From the NCBI GenBank assembly GCA_030602785.1, contig JAUVZB010000006.1, positions 1 through 64,000 on the forward strand: 64,000 nucleotides of DNA, in the 5' to 3' direction. Below the pieces are notes generated by a model. That model had not been told where the DNA came from, ran no database searches, and saw nothing but the letters and a program-made list of their open reading frames with translations. Positions 10,869 through 21,029 of the stretch are shown piece after piece; the stretch's first letter is position 1, and each line of letters starts with the position of its first letter. The position numbers were made by a program, and so were the translations under genes. Source of the DNA: Dehalococcoidia bacterium. GTDB taxonomy: Bacteria; Chloroflexota; Dehalococcoidia; GIF9; AB-539-J10.

Positions 10869-11446
10869 GCGCAAGGACCTCCTCTGTGAATGGTCAGAGC
10901 CATTATAGACAATCACTCCGATGTACAACAGGACGCGCGCCAGATAAGCGGCGGGACGAAAACGGGCCGCGTGCGTGTTGACGTATGGCAGGCAAGCAAA
11001 TACACTGCCCGCAACCGGGAAAGCTCCGGCCGCCCGGTCGGTCCAGTCCCGCTCCCGAGCTACGGACTCCGCATCCAGGCCGGTCACGATTCTCCGTGGA
11101 CCAGAGGCACCCTGAGTTGCTCGCAGGCCCCCTCTGACACGTAACGCGCGCCAGCAAAGACTACCAGTCTGCAGACTGGTGGAGTACACTCTGAGCGTGG
11201 CTCGTTGTTGGCACGGCGACAGCTGTATCGGCTACAACCGCGGGCCCGCAATTGCATGCAGCAAACCACTCGGATACTCGTCTTGACTGACTTTCTTACA
11301 GGACTCGGGGACCGTGGTGCGACGGTTAGACCATCACGTGTCACAGGTTCACCTTATGTGCGGCAGCTTCCGACCCTGCCCCATGGACCCGATTGTCCCG
11401 GGGACCGGGTAAAGTTCAGATTCTGTTTTTCGGGAGGTATTGAGAC

Positions 11447-11734
11447 GTGAAACCCAAAGCCATCCTCATCGACACCAAGGACAATGTAGCCACGGCCTTT
11501 CAGGAACTCGCCAAAGGCGAGACGGTGACGGTCTCGCTCGCGGGTACTGAAGCGACCGCTGTGCTGACGCAGGACATCCCGTTTGGCCACAAGTTCGCGC
11601 TGTCCGCCATCGGGCTGCACGAGCCTGTTGTGAAATACGGAGAGACAATCGGACTTGCCACTGACCCCATACAGGCAGGCCAGCATGTCCATGTACACAA
11701 CATGGAGAGCCAGAAAGGAAGGGGGGACAAATAA
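11447..11734 (+). CDS. UxaA-family SAF-domain small subunit, copy 1
   Basis: 95 aa; GETVTVSLAG...DIPFGHKFALSAI...VVKYGETIGLAT..I.AGQHVHVHNM SAF signature; overlaps the next UxaA start. Confidence 0.88.
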   Translation: MKPKAILIDTKDNVATAFQELAKGETVTVSLAGTEATAVLTQDIPFGHKFALSAIGLHEPVVKYGETIGLATDPIQAGQHVHVHNMESQKGRGDK

Positions 11735-12888
11735 TGGACTTCCAGGGATATCGCAGGAAGACAGGCAAGGTAGGCATTCGCAACCACGTCCTCGTGTTTC
11801 CGACAGTCGTGTGTTCGTCCGAGGTCGCCCGCATGATCAGCGAGAAGGTGCCCGGCACGGTGTATGCGATTCATGGCGCCGGCTGCGGGCACATCGGCGA
11901 CGACAAAGACAAAGTCATCAGGACGATGGTGGGCATCTGCGGGCACGGCAACGTGGCCGGCGTCCTGCTTGTCGGCAACGGCTGTGAAGTCATCCAACCC
12001 GACCTCATCACCGCGGAGTTGGACAAGATAGGCCAGCGCTACGAGGTCGTGATCGTGCAGGAGGATGGCGGCACGCCCGGATGCATCGAGAGAGGAACGA
12101 AGCTCGCGCAGCAGATGGTCGAAGAGGCCAAGAGCGCGAAGCGGGAATCCATCCCCCTGTCCGAGCTGATGCTGGGCCTGGAGTGCGGCGGCTCGGACGC
12201 CTTCTCAGGTCTTACCGCGAACCCTTCTCTCGGCATCACTGCCGACAAGCTCATCGCTGAAGGAGGAACAGCCATTTTCTCCGAGACAACGGAGATGCTC
12301 GGCTGCGAACACGTCCTTGCGCGTCGGGCAACCGATAAGCAGGTCGCGCAGGACATCTACGACGCTATCTCCGCGGCGGAAGCCAGGGCAATGAGCGGAG
12401 GTGAAGACATTCGCGGCACGCAGCCATCACCGGGCAACATCAAGGGCGGACTAAGCAGTATCGAGGAGAAATCCCTCGGTTGCATCCGCAAGGGTGGCAG
12501 TACGCCCATCATGCAAGTCGTCAAGTACTCCGAGCATCCCAAGCGGAAAGGCCTCGTCATCATGGACGCCACAGCGGCAGACGTGATGAACGACACCGGA
12601 CTCCTGGCCTCAGGCTGCCATCTGATTGTGTTCACCACCGGCCGTGGCACACCGGTTGGCTCGCCGATTGCCCCGGTCCTCAAGGTGTCGACCAACAGTG
12701 TCCTGTACGGAAAGATGAAACCCAACATCGACGTAAACGCAGGCGTGATAGTCGACGGGGAGGGCACTCTCGAGAGCGTGGGACAACAGATATTCGACGA
12801 GGTCGTTGCGGCGGCCTCGGGCAAGCTCTGCCGTGCCGAGGAGCTCGGTCACCGCGAGTTCGATATCCACTTCGATATGCTCGTGTAG
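11734..12888 (+). CDS. UxaA-family hydrolase/dehydratase large subunit, paralog 3
   Basis: LECGGSDAFSGLTANPSLG; GGLSSIEEKSLGCIRKGG; directly coupled to the SAF subunit. Confidence 0.9.
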   Translation: MDFQGYRRKTGKVGIRNHVLVFPTVVCSSEVARMISEKVPGTVYAIHGAGCGHIGDDKDKVIRTMVGICGHGNVAGVLLVGNGCEVIQPDLITAELDKIGQRYEVVIVQEDGGTPGCIERGTKLAQQMVEEAKSAKRESIPLSELMLGLECGGSDAFSGLTANPSLGITADKLIAEGGTAIFSETTEMLGCEHVLARRATDKQVAQDIYDAISAAEARAMSGGEDIRGTQPSPGNIKGGLSSIEEKSLGCIRKGGSTPIMQVVKYSEHPKRKGLVIMDATAADVMNDTGLLASGCHLIVFTTGRGTPVGSPIAPVLKVSTNSVLYGKMKPNIDVNAGVIVDGEGTLESVGQQIFDEVVAAASGKLCRAEELGHREFDIHFDMLV

Positions 12889-12933
12889 TCCACGAGAGGT
12901 GAGGGCGAAAGAGACACAGGGGGGAGTCAGATA

Positions 12934-14703
12934 ATGGACAAGAGAAGCAGCATACTGGAAGCGTGCGCACCTCAGACACCTTCCCTATACGCACCCGGTG
13001 GGTTCACACGCGACGACCTTTCCAAGCCCCAGATTCTTCTGTACTCGACTTCCGGCGAGGCACACCCCGGCAGCTACCATCTCGACAAGCTGGTTGAGCA
13101 GGCCCGAATGGGCGTTGCACTCGCGGGTGGCACGGGCTTCAAGTTCACCACTTCCGATGTGTGTGACGGCATAGCCCAGGGCCATGATGGCATGAACTAC
13201 CCGCTCGCGTCGCGCGAGTTCATCGCAGGCATGATTGAGATTTACGCCTGCACGCACCAGTACGACGGGGCGGTCCTGATATCGAGTTGCGACAAGGGCC
13301 TCCCCGCGTGTCTCGTTGCCGCCGGCAGGCTCAAGGAACTCATGCCAGTCGTGGTCGTGCCGGGAGGCTCAAACGAGCCGGGGCCGAACTACCTCATGGA
13401 GGGTGCAGTCGGCATAGCGGATGCACAGGTAAGGGCCGGCTTGCTCGACAGGGAGGAACTCACGTTCATTCAGGACCACACGCTGCCCTGCAATGGAGCC
13501 TGCCAGTTCATGGGCACCGCATCCACCATGCAGGTGATGTCAGAGGCGCTCGGTCTGGCCGCTCCTACGACCGCACTGGCGCCCGCCACACAGCGCTACG
13601 TTCTCAACAACGCCCGCAAGGCGGGACACCTCGTGATGAACTTGCGGGCCAGGGGCATCCGCGCCAAAGATATTCTGACGGAAGGAGCCATCAGGAATGC
13701 CGTTGTTATCCACCAGGCAACCGGTGGCTCAACCAACGGACTCCTGCACCTCCCCGCGATTGCTCACGCTGCAGGCGTCCCCTTCGACGTGACGATGTTC
13801 GATGTTCTCGGGCAGAAGACACCGTACCTGACGAACATCCACACGGCGGGGCAGTACGCCTCACGTCAGCTGTGGTTTGCGGGCGGCATCCAGCGAATCA
13901 TCAGCATTCTGGCCGACATGGGACTCCTTGACATGGACGCTCTGACCGTCACGGGCCAGACCGTGCGGGAGAACCTCGAAGCGGTCAAGAAAACGGACTT
14001 CTTCCGGATGGGCGAGGGATACCTCAGCAACTACGCGACAACGGACGGCTCGCGCCGCCTCCAGCTGACTGATGTGATACGAACGCCTGATGACCCCAAG
14101 AGCAAGCGTGGCTCCGTGGCTGTACTCAAAGGCAACATTGCACCGGAGGGCTCCGTGTTCAAGTACAGCGCCTGCGACCCCACCATGTATGAGCACGTCG
14201 GAAGAGCAGTCGTGTTCGACTCAGAGGAGGACTGTTTCGCGGCGGTGACCGGCCTCAAGCTCGAAGCAGGCGATGTCGCCATCGTACGCTACGAGGGACC
14301 ACGAAGCTGCGGCATGCCGGAACTATTCAATACCTCTTCTGCTATAGTCGGCATCGAGAAGTACCGCAAGTCCATCGCACTGGTGACAGACGGACGGTTC
14401 TCCGGCGCCACCGCAGGACCGGTTATTGGCCACGTATCGCCGGAGGCTGCGAGCGGAGGCTCTATCAGCCTCATAGAGGATGGAGATCTCATCGAGATAA
14501 GCGTTGAGAGGCGAGCACTGAACATTGTAGGGACAAACGGCGAGAAGAGAACGCACGAGGAAATGGAGCGGGTACTTGCAGAACGCAAGGCTCGCACACC
14601 TGCCAGAACTCCGAAATACACCGCGGGAATCCTCGGTGCCTACACGCAACTCGCAACTTCAGCCATGAAGGGCGCCTACATGGGGAGGATTACCGGCTCC
14701 TAG
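12934..14703 (+). CDS. IlvD/Edd family dehydratase (dihydroxy-acid / sugar-acid dehydratase)
   Basis: TSDVCDGIAQGHDGMNYPLASRE, SSCDKG, CNGACQFMGTASTM, VTDGRFSGATAGPVIGHVSPEA motifs. Confidence 0.92.
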   Translation: MDKRSSILEACAPQTPSLYAPGGFTRDDLSKPQILLYSTSGEAHPGSYHLDKLVEQARMGVALAGGTGFKFTTSDVCDGIAQGHDGMNYPLASREFIAGMIEIYACTHQYDGAVLISSCDKGLPACLVAAGRLKELMPVVVVPGGSNEPGPNYLMEGAVGIADAQVRAGLLDREELTFIQDHTLPCNGACQFMGTASTMQVMSEALGLAAPTTALAPATQRYVLNNARKAGHLVMNLRARGIRAKDILTEGAIRNAVVIHQATGGSTNGLLHLPAIAHAAGVPFDVTMFDVLGQKTPYLTNIHTAGQYASRQLWFAGGIQRIISILADMGLLDMDALTVTGQTVRENLEAVKKTDFFRMGEGYLSNYATTDGSRRLQLTDVIRTPDDPKSKRGSVAVLKGNIAPEGSVFKYSACDPTMYEHVGRAVVFDSEEDCFAAVTGLKLEAGDVAIVRYEGPRSCGMPELFNTSSAIVGIEKYRKSIALVTDGRFSGATAGPVIGHVSPEAASGGSISLIEDGDLIEISVERRALNIVGTNGEKRTHEEMERVLAERKARTPARTPKYTAGILGAYTQLATSAMKGAYMGRITGS

Positions 14704-14745
14704 TCGCCCAACAATCCACCTGAAATCTGACAAGGAGGCAACTTG

Positions 14746-15942
14746 ATGGAATTCCAAGGCTACCTCAGACAGGACGGTTCGGTCGGCGTTCGCAACATGG
14801 TGGCGCTCATCCCCGCATCCAGATGCGCCAACGAGATGGCGTGCCGTATCGCCGACGAGGCAGGCGCGGGAGTACAACCCTTGCTGCACAATCAGCCATG
14901 CGTGCACGTGGGCCCGGACAACGTGATGGCCCGCCGAGTCCTCACCGGAATGGGGCAGAACCCGAATACCGTCGCTGCGATTGTGCTCGGTATCGGCTGC
15001 GACCCGTTCTCGGCCTTCGATATCGCCAACGACATCGCCACCTCGGGCAAGCCTGTCGAGGCACTAACCATTGAGAAAGAAGGCGACTACGACACGGTGG
15101 TCACCAAAGGCATCGCATTCGCCAAGCAGATGAAAGCGGACGCCGCTCTTCTCACCAGGCAGCCGTTTGACCTCAGCCACATCAAGCTTGCAGTCAAGTG
15201 CGGCGGTTCCGACACAACGTCCGCCCTGGGCTGCAACCCGGTGGCGGGATGGGTGGTAGACCAGATTGTGAAGGCGGGAGGAACATGCGTCTTCTCCGAG
15301 ACGGCCGAACTCGTCGGTGCAGAGCACATACTGGCTCGACGCGCCAAGGACCCCGCCGTTGCGCAGAAGGTACTCGACGCCGTAGCACGCACAGACAAGC
15401 GCATCCTTGACGCCGGCGTCGACATCCTGGGTTCCGAACCGACACCTGGAAACATCAAGGGTGGCCTGACCTCGATAGAGGAGAAATCCCTGGGCGCAAT
15501 CGCCAAGAGCGGTACGGTGCCGCTCACAGACGTCATCGAGTGGGGCCAGACGCTTCCCGGTCCGGGACTGTTCTTCATGGACGGCTCAGCCAACACTCCA
15601 CAGATGGTGCTCGGTCTATCGGCTTCCGGAGCACAGATGATGACCTTCGGATTCGGCGGAGGGCTGCCTGCGAGTTTCCGGTCTATGCCTGCGAACTCCA
15701 TGGGCAACCTGGCCATACTTCCCGTCCTCAAGATACTGAGCAGCCCGAAGGCGGCCCGCGAGATACCCTACTTCGATATCTACGCCGGCGGCATCATCGA
15801 GGGAACCGAGACGGTGGCCCAGGTGGGGCAGCGCCTGCTCGAAGAGATACTCCAAGTCCTCTCGGGCAAACCGACCAAGGTAGAACTGCGACCACGATAC
15901 CGCGAAGTGCTGGAAATGTGGAGGCTCGGCCCCTCCTTCTAG
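14746..15942 (+). CDS. UxaA-family hydrolase/dehydratase large subunit, paralog 4
   Basis: VKCGGSDTTSALGCNPVAG; GGLTSIEEKSLGAIAKSG. Confidence 0.9.
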   Translation: MEFQGYLRQDGSVGVRNMVALIPASRCANEMACRIADEAGAGVQPLLHNQPCVHVGPDNVMARRVLTGMGQNPNTVAAIVLGIGCDPFSAFDIANDIATSGKPVEALTIEKEGDYDTVVTKGIAFAKQMKADAALLTRQPFDLSHIKLAVKCGGSDTTSALGCNPVAGWVVDQIVKAGGTCVFSETAELVGAEHILARRAKDPAVAQKVLDAVARTDKRILDAGVDILGSEPTPGNIKGGLTSIEEKSLGAIAKSGTVPLTDVIEWGQTLPGPGLFFMDGSANTPQMVLGLSASGAQMMTFGFGGGLPASFRSMPANSMGNLAILPVLKILSSPKAAREIPYFDIYAGGIIEGTETVAQVGQRLLEEILQVLSGKPTKVELRPRYREVLEMWRLGPSF

Positions 15943-16006
15943 CAAGAGCGGTTGACGACACACCAGACACATCACGACACGAAAGAAGAAGGAGGATTGA
16001 GAATCC

Positions 16007-16558
16007 ATGGATGAGAAGGCAAGGGAAAAACTGCTCCAGAAGGCCTATGACCTCGGCTACGAGTATGAGAACGTCTACAGGGGCTGCGGCCAGGTTGTCA
16101 TAGCCGCACTCCAGGAGACCTTCGACATCTTCAGCCCTGACGTGTTCAAGTCGCTCACCGGTTGGGCAGGCGGCGGTGCGACCGTTGGCGACTCAGCTTG
16201 CGGCGCGTATGTCGCCGGTGTCTTGTTTCTGAGCGGCCTTAAGGGACGCGAGTATAGCAACTTCGCCGATCCTGAGAGAGTTCGATTCGAGAGCTTCGCC
16301 ATTGCGCGCAAGCTCCATGAGAAGTACATCAAAGAGTGGGGCTGCGTCAACTGCCATGAGATACAGAGGAAGGTTTATGGCAGGCCCTTCTATCTTCCCG
16401 ACCCCGATGAGATGAGGAAGTTCGACGAGCAGGGTGGCCACACGACAGGATGCACAATGGTGTGCGGCGTCGGTGCTCGCTTCGCAGCCGAAATCGCAAT
16501 CGACGAAGGTCTGCTCTCAGAGGAGAAACTGGCAGAACTCAGCAAGAAGTACGCCTGA
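16007..16558 (+). CDS. C_GCAxxG_C_C family protein
   Basis: YRGCGQVVIAALQE...GGGATVGDSACGAYVAGVLFLS...CVNCHEIQRKVYGR Cys pattern of the C_GCAxxG_C_C family. Confidence 0.75.
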   Translation: MDEKAREKLLQKAYDLGYEYENVYRGCGQVVIAALQETFDIFSPDVFKSLTGWAGGGATVGDSACGAYVAGVLFLSGLKGREYSNFADPERVRFESFAIARKLHEKYIKEWGCVNCHEIQRKVYGRPFYLPDPDEMRKFDEQGGHTTGCTMVCGVGARFAAEIAIDEGLLSEEKLAELSKKYA

Positions 16559-16712
16559 GTCTGTCCGGCTACAAGAGGGAATCCAGCCCGGGGTGCGCGT
16601 GCGAGAGCAGCAGCTCCGGGCTGCCTATTCCTGCTTTCGACTTGTGACAACTTGCAAGGCATCCTCCGGCAGGACAATCCCACCAACAATGGGACTAGAG
16701 GAGAACCACTAC

Positions 16713-17021
16713 ATGAAAAAGGCAATCATGATGGACCCCCGTGACAACGTCGCGACTGCCCTGGCGGCTCTCGAACCCGGCGACGAGATAGAAGTTATCT
16801 CGGCCAAGCGAGAGACAGTCCAGCAAGTTCAGTCGCGCGATTCCCTTCCCCTCGGACACAAGATTGCTCTCACCGACTTGCGGCAGGGTGACACCGTCGT
16901 GAAGTACGGAGCAAAGATCGGCAGAGCATCCAGAGACATCGCAGTCGGCGACTACGTGCATGTCCACAACGTCGTCAGCGACCGGATGCCGTTGACCGAG
17001 AACATGCTCGGTCACAAGTAG
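16713..17021 (+). CDS. UxaA-family SAF-domain small subunit, copy 2
   Basis: MKKAIMMDPRDNVATALAALEPGDEIEV...LPLGHKIALTDL..GDTVVKYGAKIGRASRDIAVGDYVHVHNV; aligned to copy 1 to select the start. Confidence 0.87.
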   Translation: MKKAIMMDPRDNVATALAALEPGDEIEVISAKRETVQQVQSRDSLPLGHKIALTDLRQGDTVVKYGAKIGRASRDIAVGDYVHVHNVVSDRMPLTENMLGHK

Positions 17022-17049
17022 GGACAGACGCGAACAGGAGGAGACAACC

Positions 17050-18231
17050 ATGACTCAGTTCCAGGGATTCGAGAGGCCAAACGGCCTTGTCGGTGTTCGC
17101 AACACAGTGCTGGTCATGGCCGTCTGCGACTGCGGAGAGCCTGCAGCGCGCCAGATGGCCGAGGGAATCGAAGGAGCCGTGGCAGTCACCCAGTATCATG
17201 GCTGCGTCGCCCTCGAGACTGTCCCCATCATGATTGGAGCGGCACAGAACCCCAACGTATGCGGCACCGTTCTGGTCATGATGGGCTGCGAGGGCATGAG
17301 AGCCGAACCCATAGCCGAGCAGATAGCCACGACCGGCAAGCCGGTCGAGATAGTCAACATCCAGGAAATCGGCAGCACGAAGAAAGCGATAGCCAGGGGC
17401 CGTGAGATAGTCGCAGGGATGGCGCGAGACGCCGCCAGAGAACAGCGCAAGCCCTTCGACATCTCGAAGCTGGCCGTGGGTGTGAAGTGCGGCGGCTCGG
17501 ATACGACAAGCGGCATCGCCGCCAACCCAGCCATTGGCGTTATGTCAGACCTGATGGTCGACGCAGGCGCGCGTGTGCTGATGATTGAGCCAATCGAGGC
17601 CATAGGGGCCGAGGAAGAACTGGCCGGTCGTGCCGTGGACGCCAACGTCAGGAAGGACATACTGGCCTGGGTGGGCAACGACGAGAAGAGATGGTCGGTG
17701 CCGGGAGCCGCTGTGGACTTCATGTGCGGCGGCAACATCGCGGGTGGACTGACAACCCTGGAGGAGAAATCCCTGGGCGCGGTCCACAAGAGCGGTCACA
17801 GGCCAATCAGCGGCGTTCTCAAGGTATGCCCTGAGCACATAGACCATCTGCCCGCGAAAGGCGGCTTCTACCTCATGGAGGGCATCCACATCGAACTGCA
17901 GGCGATGACCTATCAGGCCGCAGCAGGCGTCAACGTCATCGTGTTTGCTACGGGAAGAGGCGGGAGTTTCGGCCATGCCGTCTCCCCGCTCGTCAAGGTG
18001 ACAGGTCACCCCGAGACGTGGGCGCGTATGAGCGAAGACATGGACGTGAACGCCAGCACCATTATGGAAGGCACTGAGTCCATTGAGTCAGTCGGCAAGC
18101 GCATATTCGACGAAGTGCTGGCCGTCGCCTCAGGCAAAGTCACCAAGGGTGAGGAACTCGGTTTCTATAACTTCAACATCTGGAAACAGGACCCGAGACT
18201 CGAGGCACTGCTGGGTCTCAAAGGAGGCTAG
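17050..18231 (+). CDS. UxaA-family hydrolase/dehydratase large subunit, paralog 5
   Basis: VKCGGSDTTSGIAANPAIG; GGLTTLEEKSLGAVHKSG; adjacent to SAF copy 2. Confidence 0.9.
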   Translation: MTQFQGFERPNGLVGVRNTVLVMAVCDCGEPAARQMAEGIEGAVAVTQYHGCVALETVPIMIGAAQNPNVCGTVLVMMGCEGMRAEPIAEQIATTGKPVEIVNIQEIGSTKKAIARGREIVAGMARDAAREQRKPFDISKLAVGVKCGGSDTTSGIAANPAIGVMSDLMVDAGARVLMIEPIEAIGAEEELAGRAVDANVRKDILAWVGNDEKRWSVPGAAVDFMCGGNIAGGLTTLEEKSLGAVHKSGHRPISGVLKVCPEHIDHLPAKGGFYLMEGIHIELQAMTYQAAAGVNVIVFATGRGGSFGHAVSPLVKVTGHPETWARMSEDMDVNASTIMEGTESIESVGKRIFDEVLAVASGKVTKGEELGFYNFNIWKQDPRLEALLGLKGG

Positions 18232-18235
18232 AACC

Positions 18236-19189
18236 ATGGGAAAGAATCTCATTACCGGAGGTCTGGGCTTCATCGGCTACCACCTCACAAACTTGCTTCT
18301 CGACCAGGGCGAGGAGGTCATCATCTTCGATGTGGCGGCTAGTTCACCCCTCTTCCGCGACATACAGGACCGCGTGACTCTGATTCGCGGCGACGTGAGC
18401 AACTGGTCACAGGTACTCGACGCGGTGAGAACCAGTAAGGCAGACTGCATCGTCCACGCGGGGGCCATGCTTCCGCCCGGGAGCGAGCAGAATCCGCAGG
18501 CTGCATTCTCCATCAATGTGAACGGCACATACAACGTGCTCGAGGCCGCGCGCATGTTCGACGTGAAGTCGGTCATGTTCATCAGCACCCTTGCCACCTA
18601 CGGTCGTGACGTTCCGGCGGTTGTGCCCAACGACGCGGCACAGCACCCCGTGAACATGTACGGAGTGACCAAGGTCTGCGGCGAGCGCCTTGGCGAGTAC
18701 TACCACCGTCGATTCGGCGTGAACTTCAGGGGCGTGCGACTCACCCCTATCCTTGGAATGGGCCGCCGCGACAGCGCGCAGAGTGCCTACATCTACAAAT
18801 CCGGTCAGGAAGCCGCGGTAGGCCGACCCTACTCGCTCTACGTAGAACCAGACACCGGCATCGCCCTGCTCTATGTGAAGGACGCCGCATGGGGGTTGTA
18901 CGACCTGAAACAGGCGCCCGAGGACAAGCTCTCTACGCGCATCTATAACCTCTACGGGGTCACGGCCACGGGCCAGGGACTCATGGACTCAATCCTCAAG
19001 GCGATACCCGATGCCACGCTCGACTTCCAGCCGGACGCGAAGCAGATTCAACTGTTGGGGAACCTGCCAGAGAAGCTCGATGACGCCGTGGCACGGCGCG
19101 ACTGGGGTTGGGCGCCGCGTTACTCGCTGGACGAAGCCGTGGCGGACTTTATCAATGACATCAGGTCCAGGCCGGACATCTATGCCTGA
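18236..19189 (+). CDS. NAD-dependent epimerase/dehydratase family protein A
   Basis: LITGGLGFIGYHL Rossmann motif, YGVTK catalytic motif (YxxxK). Confidence 0.85.
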   Translation: MGKNLITGGLGFIGYHLTNLLLDQGEEVIIFDVAASSPLFRDIQDRVTLIRGDVSNWSQVLDAVRTSKADCIVHAGAMLPPGSEQNPQAAFSINVNGTYNVLEAARMFDVKSVMFISTLATYGRDVPAVVPNDAAQHPVNMYGVTKVCGERLGEYYHRRFGVNFRGVRLTPILGMGRRDSAQSAYIYKSGQEAAVGRPYSLYVEPDTGIALLYVKDAAWGLYDLKQAPEDKLSTRIYNLYGVTATGQGLMDSILKAIPDATLDFQPDAKQIQLLGNLPEKLDDAVARRDWGWAPRYSLDEAVADFINDIRSRPDIYA

Positions 19190-19227
19190 CGCGGACCCGG
19201 ATGGATTCGGAGTGAGGAGGTGACTGC

Positions 19228-20187
19228 ATGGGCAAGAGCCTGATTACCGGCGGGGCCGGGATGCTGGGGCGCGAGATTGCGCGCCTGCTCCTGGCTGATG
19301 GCGAAGATGTAACTCTGCTCGACCTGGCGCCTGCATCGAGGCTGCCGGCGGACATCAGAGACAGGGTAGCCCTCGTCCAGGGCGACATCACGAACTGGGC
19401 ACAGGTGCTTGGCGCTGTGAAGTCTGCCGGGGCCGACACCATCTACCACGTTGCAGCACTCATGCCGCCTGCGTGTGAAATCAACCACACCGCAGGATAC
19501 GCGGTCAACGTTCTCGGCACTTTCAACGTGCTCGAGGCCGCGCGGTTGTTCGACGTGGGCACTATCGTTTACTCCAGCACAACGGCGACATTCGGCGCCG
19601 AACTGCCGGACGTGGTGCCGAACGACTATGTTCAGCGTCCTCCCACCATGTACGGCACTTCCAAAGTATGCAGTGAGCTACTGGGACTGCACTACCAGCG
19701 GCACTACGGCCTGAACTTCCGCGCCATTCGATTCCTCTCCATGCTGGGACCGGGCCGGGTCGCCGGCTCCGGCTGGAGCGCATACACGTCGCTGGTCGTG
19801 GAGGAGTCTGCCAAAGGCCGGCCATTCACCATCAAGGTGAACGAGTCGCTGCGGCTCCGCTTCATCTACGTGAAGGACGCCGCACTGAGCCTGATACAGC
19901 TGGCCCGCGCGAGCGAGGACTCACTGACGTGCAGGGTATACGGCCTCGATGGCTTTTCGGCGTCTACCAGGGAGTTAATCGATGCGACAAGGCGCCATGT
20001 ACCGGATGCGCGCATATCGCTCGAGTTCGACCCCGAGTATCAGCACGTCATGGAGACGCAATACGTCTGCATACAGAAGCAGCCTGACGACAGCCCTGCG
20101 CGCAGGGACTGGGGTTGGCATCCACGATACATGCTGGACGATGCGGTCCGGGACCTTGTCGAGGATGTCCGCACAGGACGAAACTAG
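19228..20187 (+). CDS. NAD-dependent epimerase/dehydratase family protein B (tandem paralog of A)
   Basis: LITGGAGMLGREIARLL, MYGTSKVC motif; strongly similar layout to protein A. Confidence 0.85.
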   Translation: MGKSLITGGAGMLGREIARLLLADGEDVTLLDLAPASRLPADIRDRVALVQGDITNWAQVLGAVKSAGADTIYHVAALMPPACEINHTAGYAVNVLGTFNVLEAARLFDVGTIVYSSTTATFGAELPDVVPNDYVQRPPTMYGTSKVCSELLGLHYQRHYGLNFRAIRFLSMLGPGRVAGSGWSAYTSLVVEESAKGRPFTIKVNESLRLRFIYVKDAALSLIQLARASEDSLTCRVYGLDGFSASTRELIDATRRHVPDARISLEFDPEYQHVMETQYVCIQKQPDDSPARRDWGWHPRYMLDDAVRDLVEDVRTGRN

Positions 20188-20205
20188 AGACCGCAAGGAG
20201 GAGCG

Positions 20206-20973
20206 ATGAGATTCAAGGACAAGACGGTCCTTGTGACGGGCGGAGGACGAGGCATTGGTCGCGCCATCGCGGTCGGCTTCGCGCGTGAAGGCGCGTCGGT
20301 CGCGATAAACGCCGCCCACCTGTCGTCGGCGGAAGAGGCAGCACAGGTTGCACGTGAGTTTGGAGGACGCGTCATCGCCATTGAGGCCGACGTGGCCGAC
20401 GAGGACCAGGTCAATAGGATGGTGGACCGGGTTGTCAACGAGTTTGGCGGCCTGCACATCCTCGTCAACAACGCGGGCATAAGCCAGCCACTTGTCCCAC
20501 TGGTGGAGCAAGACACTGCCGACTTCGACCGGGCGATTGCCATCAACCTGCGGGGCACCTACGTGTGCTGCAAAGCCGCCGCCAGAGGAATGATGGAGCG
20601 CCGGAGCGGCAACATCGTGAACATCGCGTCAATCACCGCGCACACCGGGCCACCAATGCGAACGGCCTACGCGTCCTCGAAGGCCGCCGTGGTCAACCTG
20701 ACGATGGCTCTTGCCGTCGAGCTTGCCAAGTACAACATCAACGTCAACTCCATCTCGCCGGGGTACGTCCTCACGGACCTTGTCAAGAACTTCCTCAGCC
20801 AGGGGAAGATAAACGAAGAGGCCATCCTCAGTCGTACGCCCCTTGGCCGCATGAGCACTACCGACGACATCGCCAACGCGGCGTTGTTCCTTGCGTCCGG
20901 TGACGCGCGCAACATCACAGGTACGGACCTTCTTGTTGACGGGGGCTGGACGGCAAACGGGTACTATATGTAG
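20206..20973 (+). CDS. SDR family oxidoreductase
   Basis: VTGGGRGIGRAIA, NNAG, YASSKAAV, VDGGWTANGYYM. Confidence 0.92.
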   Translation: MRFKDKTVLVTGGGRGIGRAIAVGFAREGASVAINAAHLSSAEEAAQVAREFGGRVIAIEADVADEDQVNRMVDRVVNEFGGLHILVNNAGISQPLVPLVEQDTADFDRAIAINLRGTYVCCKAAARGMMERRSGNIVNIASITAHTGPPMRTAYASSKAAVVNLTMALAVELAKYNINVNSISPGYVLTDLVKNFLSQGKINEEAILSRTPLGRMSTTDDIANAALFLASGDARNITGTDLLVDGGWTANGYYM

Positions 20974-21029
20974 GCAGGCGCTCGGAGCGCATCGAGCGTT
21001 CCCGTACCACGGTTATCGAGGAGGCACAG

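Noticed and set aside
11447-18231. Calling the SAF/UxaA pairs definitively sulfolactate sulfo-lyase (suyAB) or altronate dehydratase (uxaA)
   Set aside because: The split architecture fits both and sequence reading alone cannot separate them; no sulfite-handling genes or KDG aldolase are visible in the window
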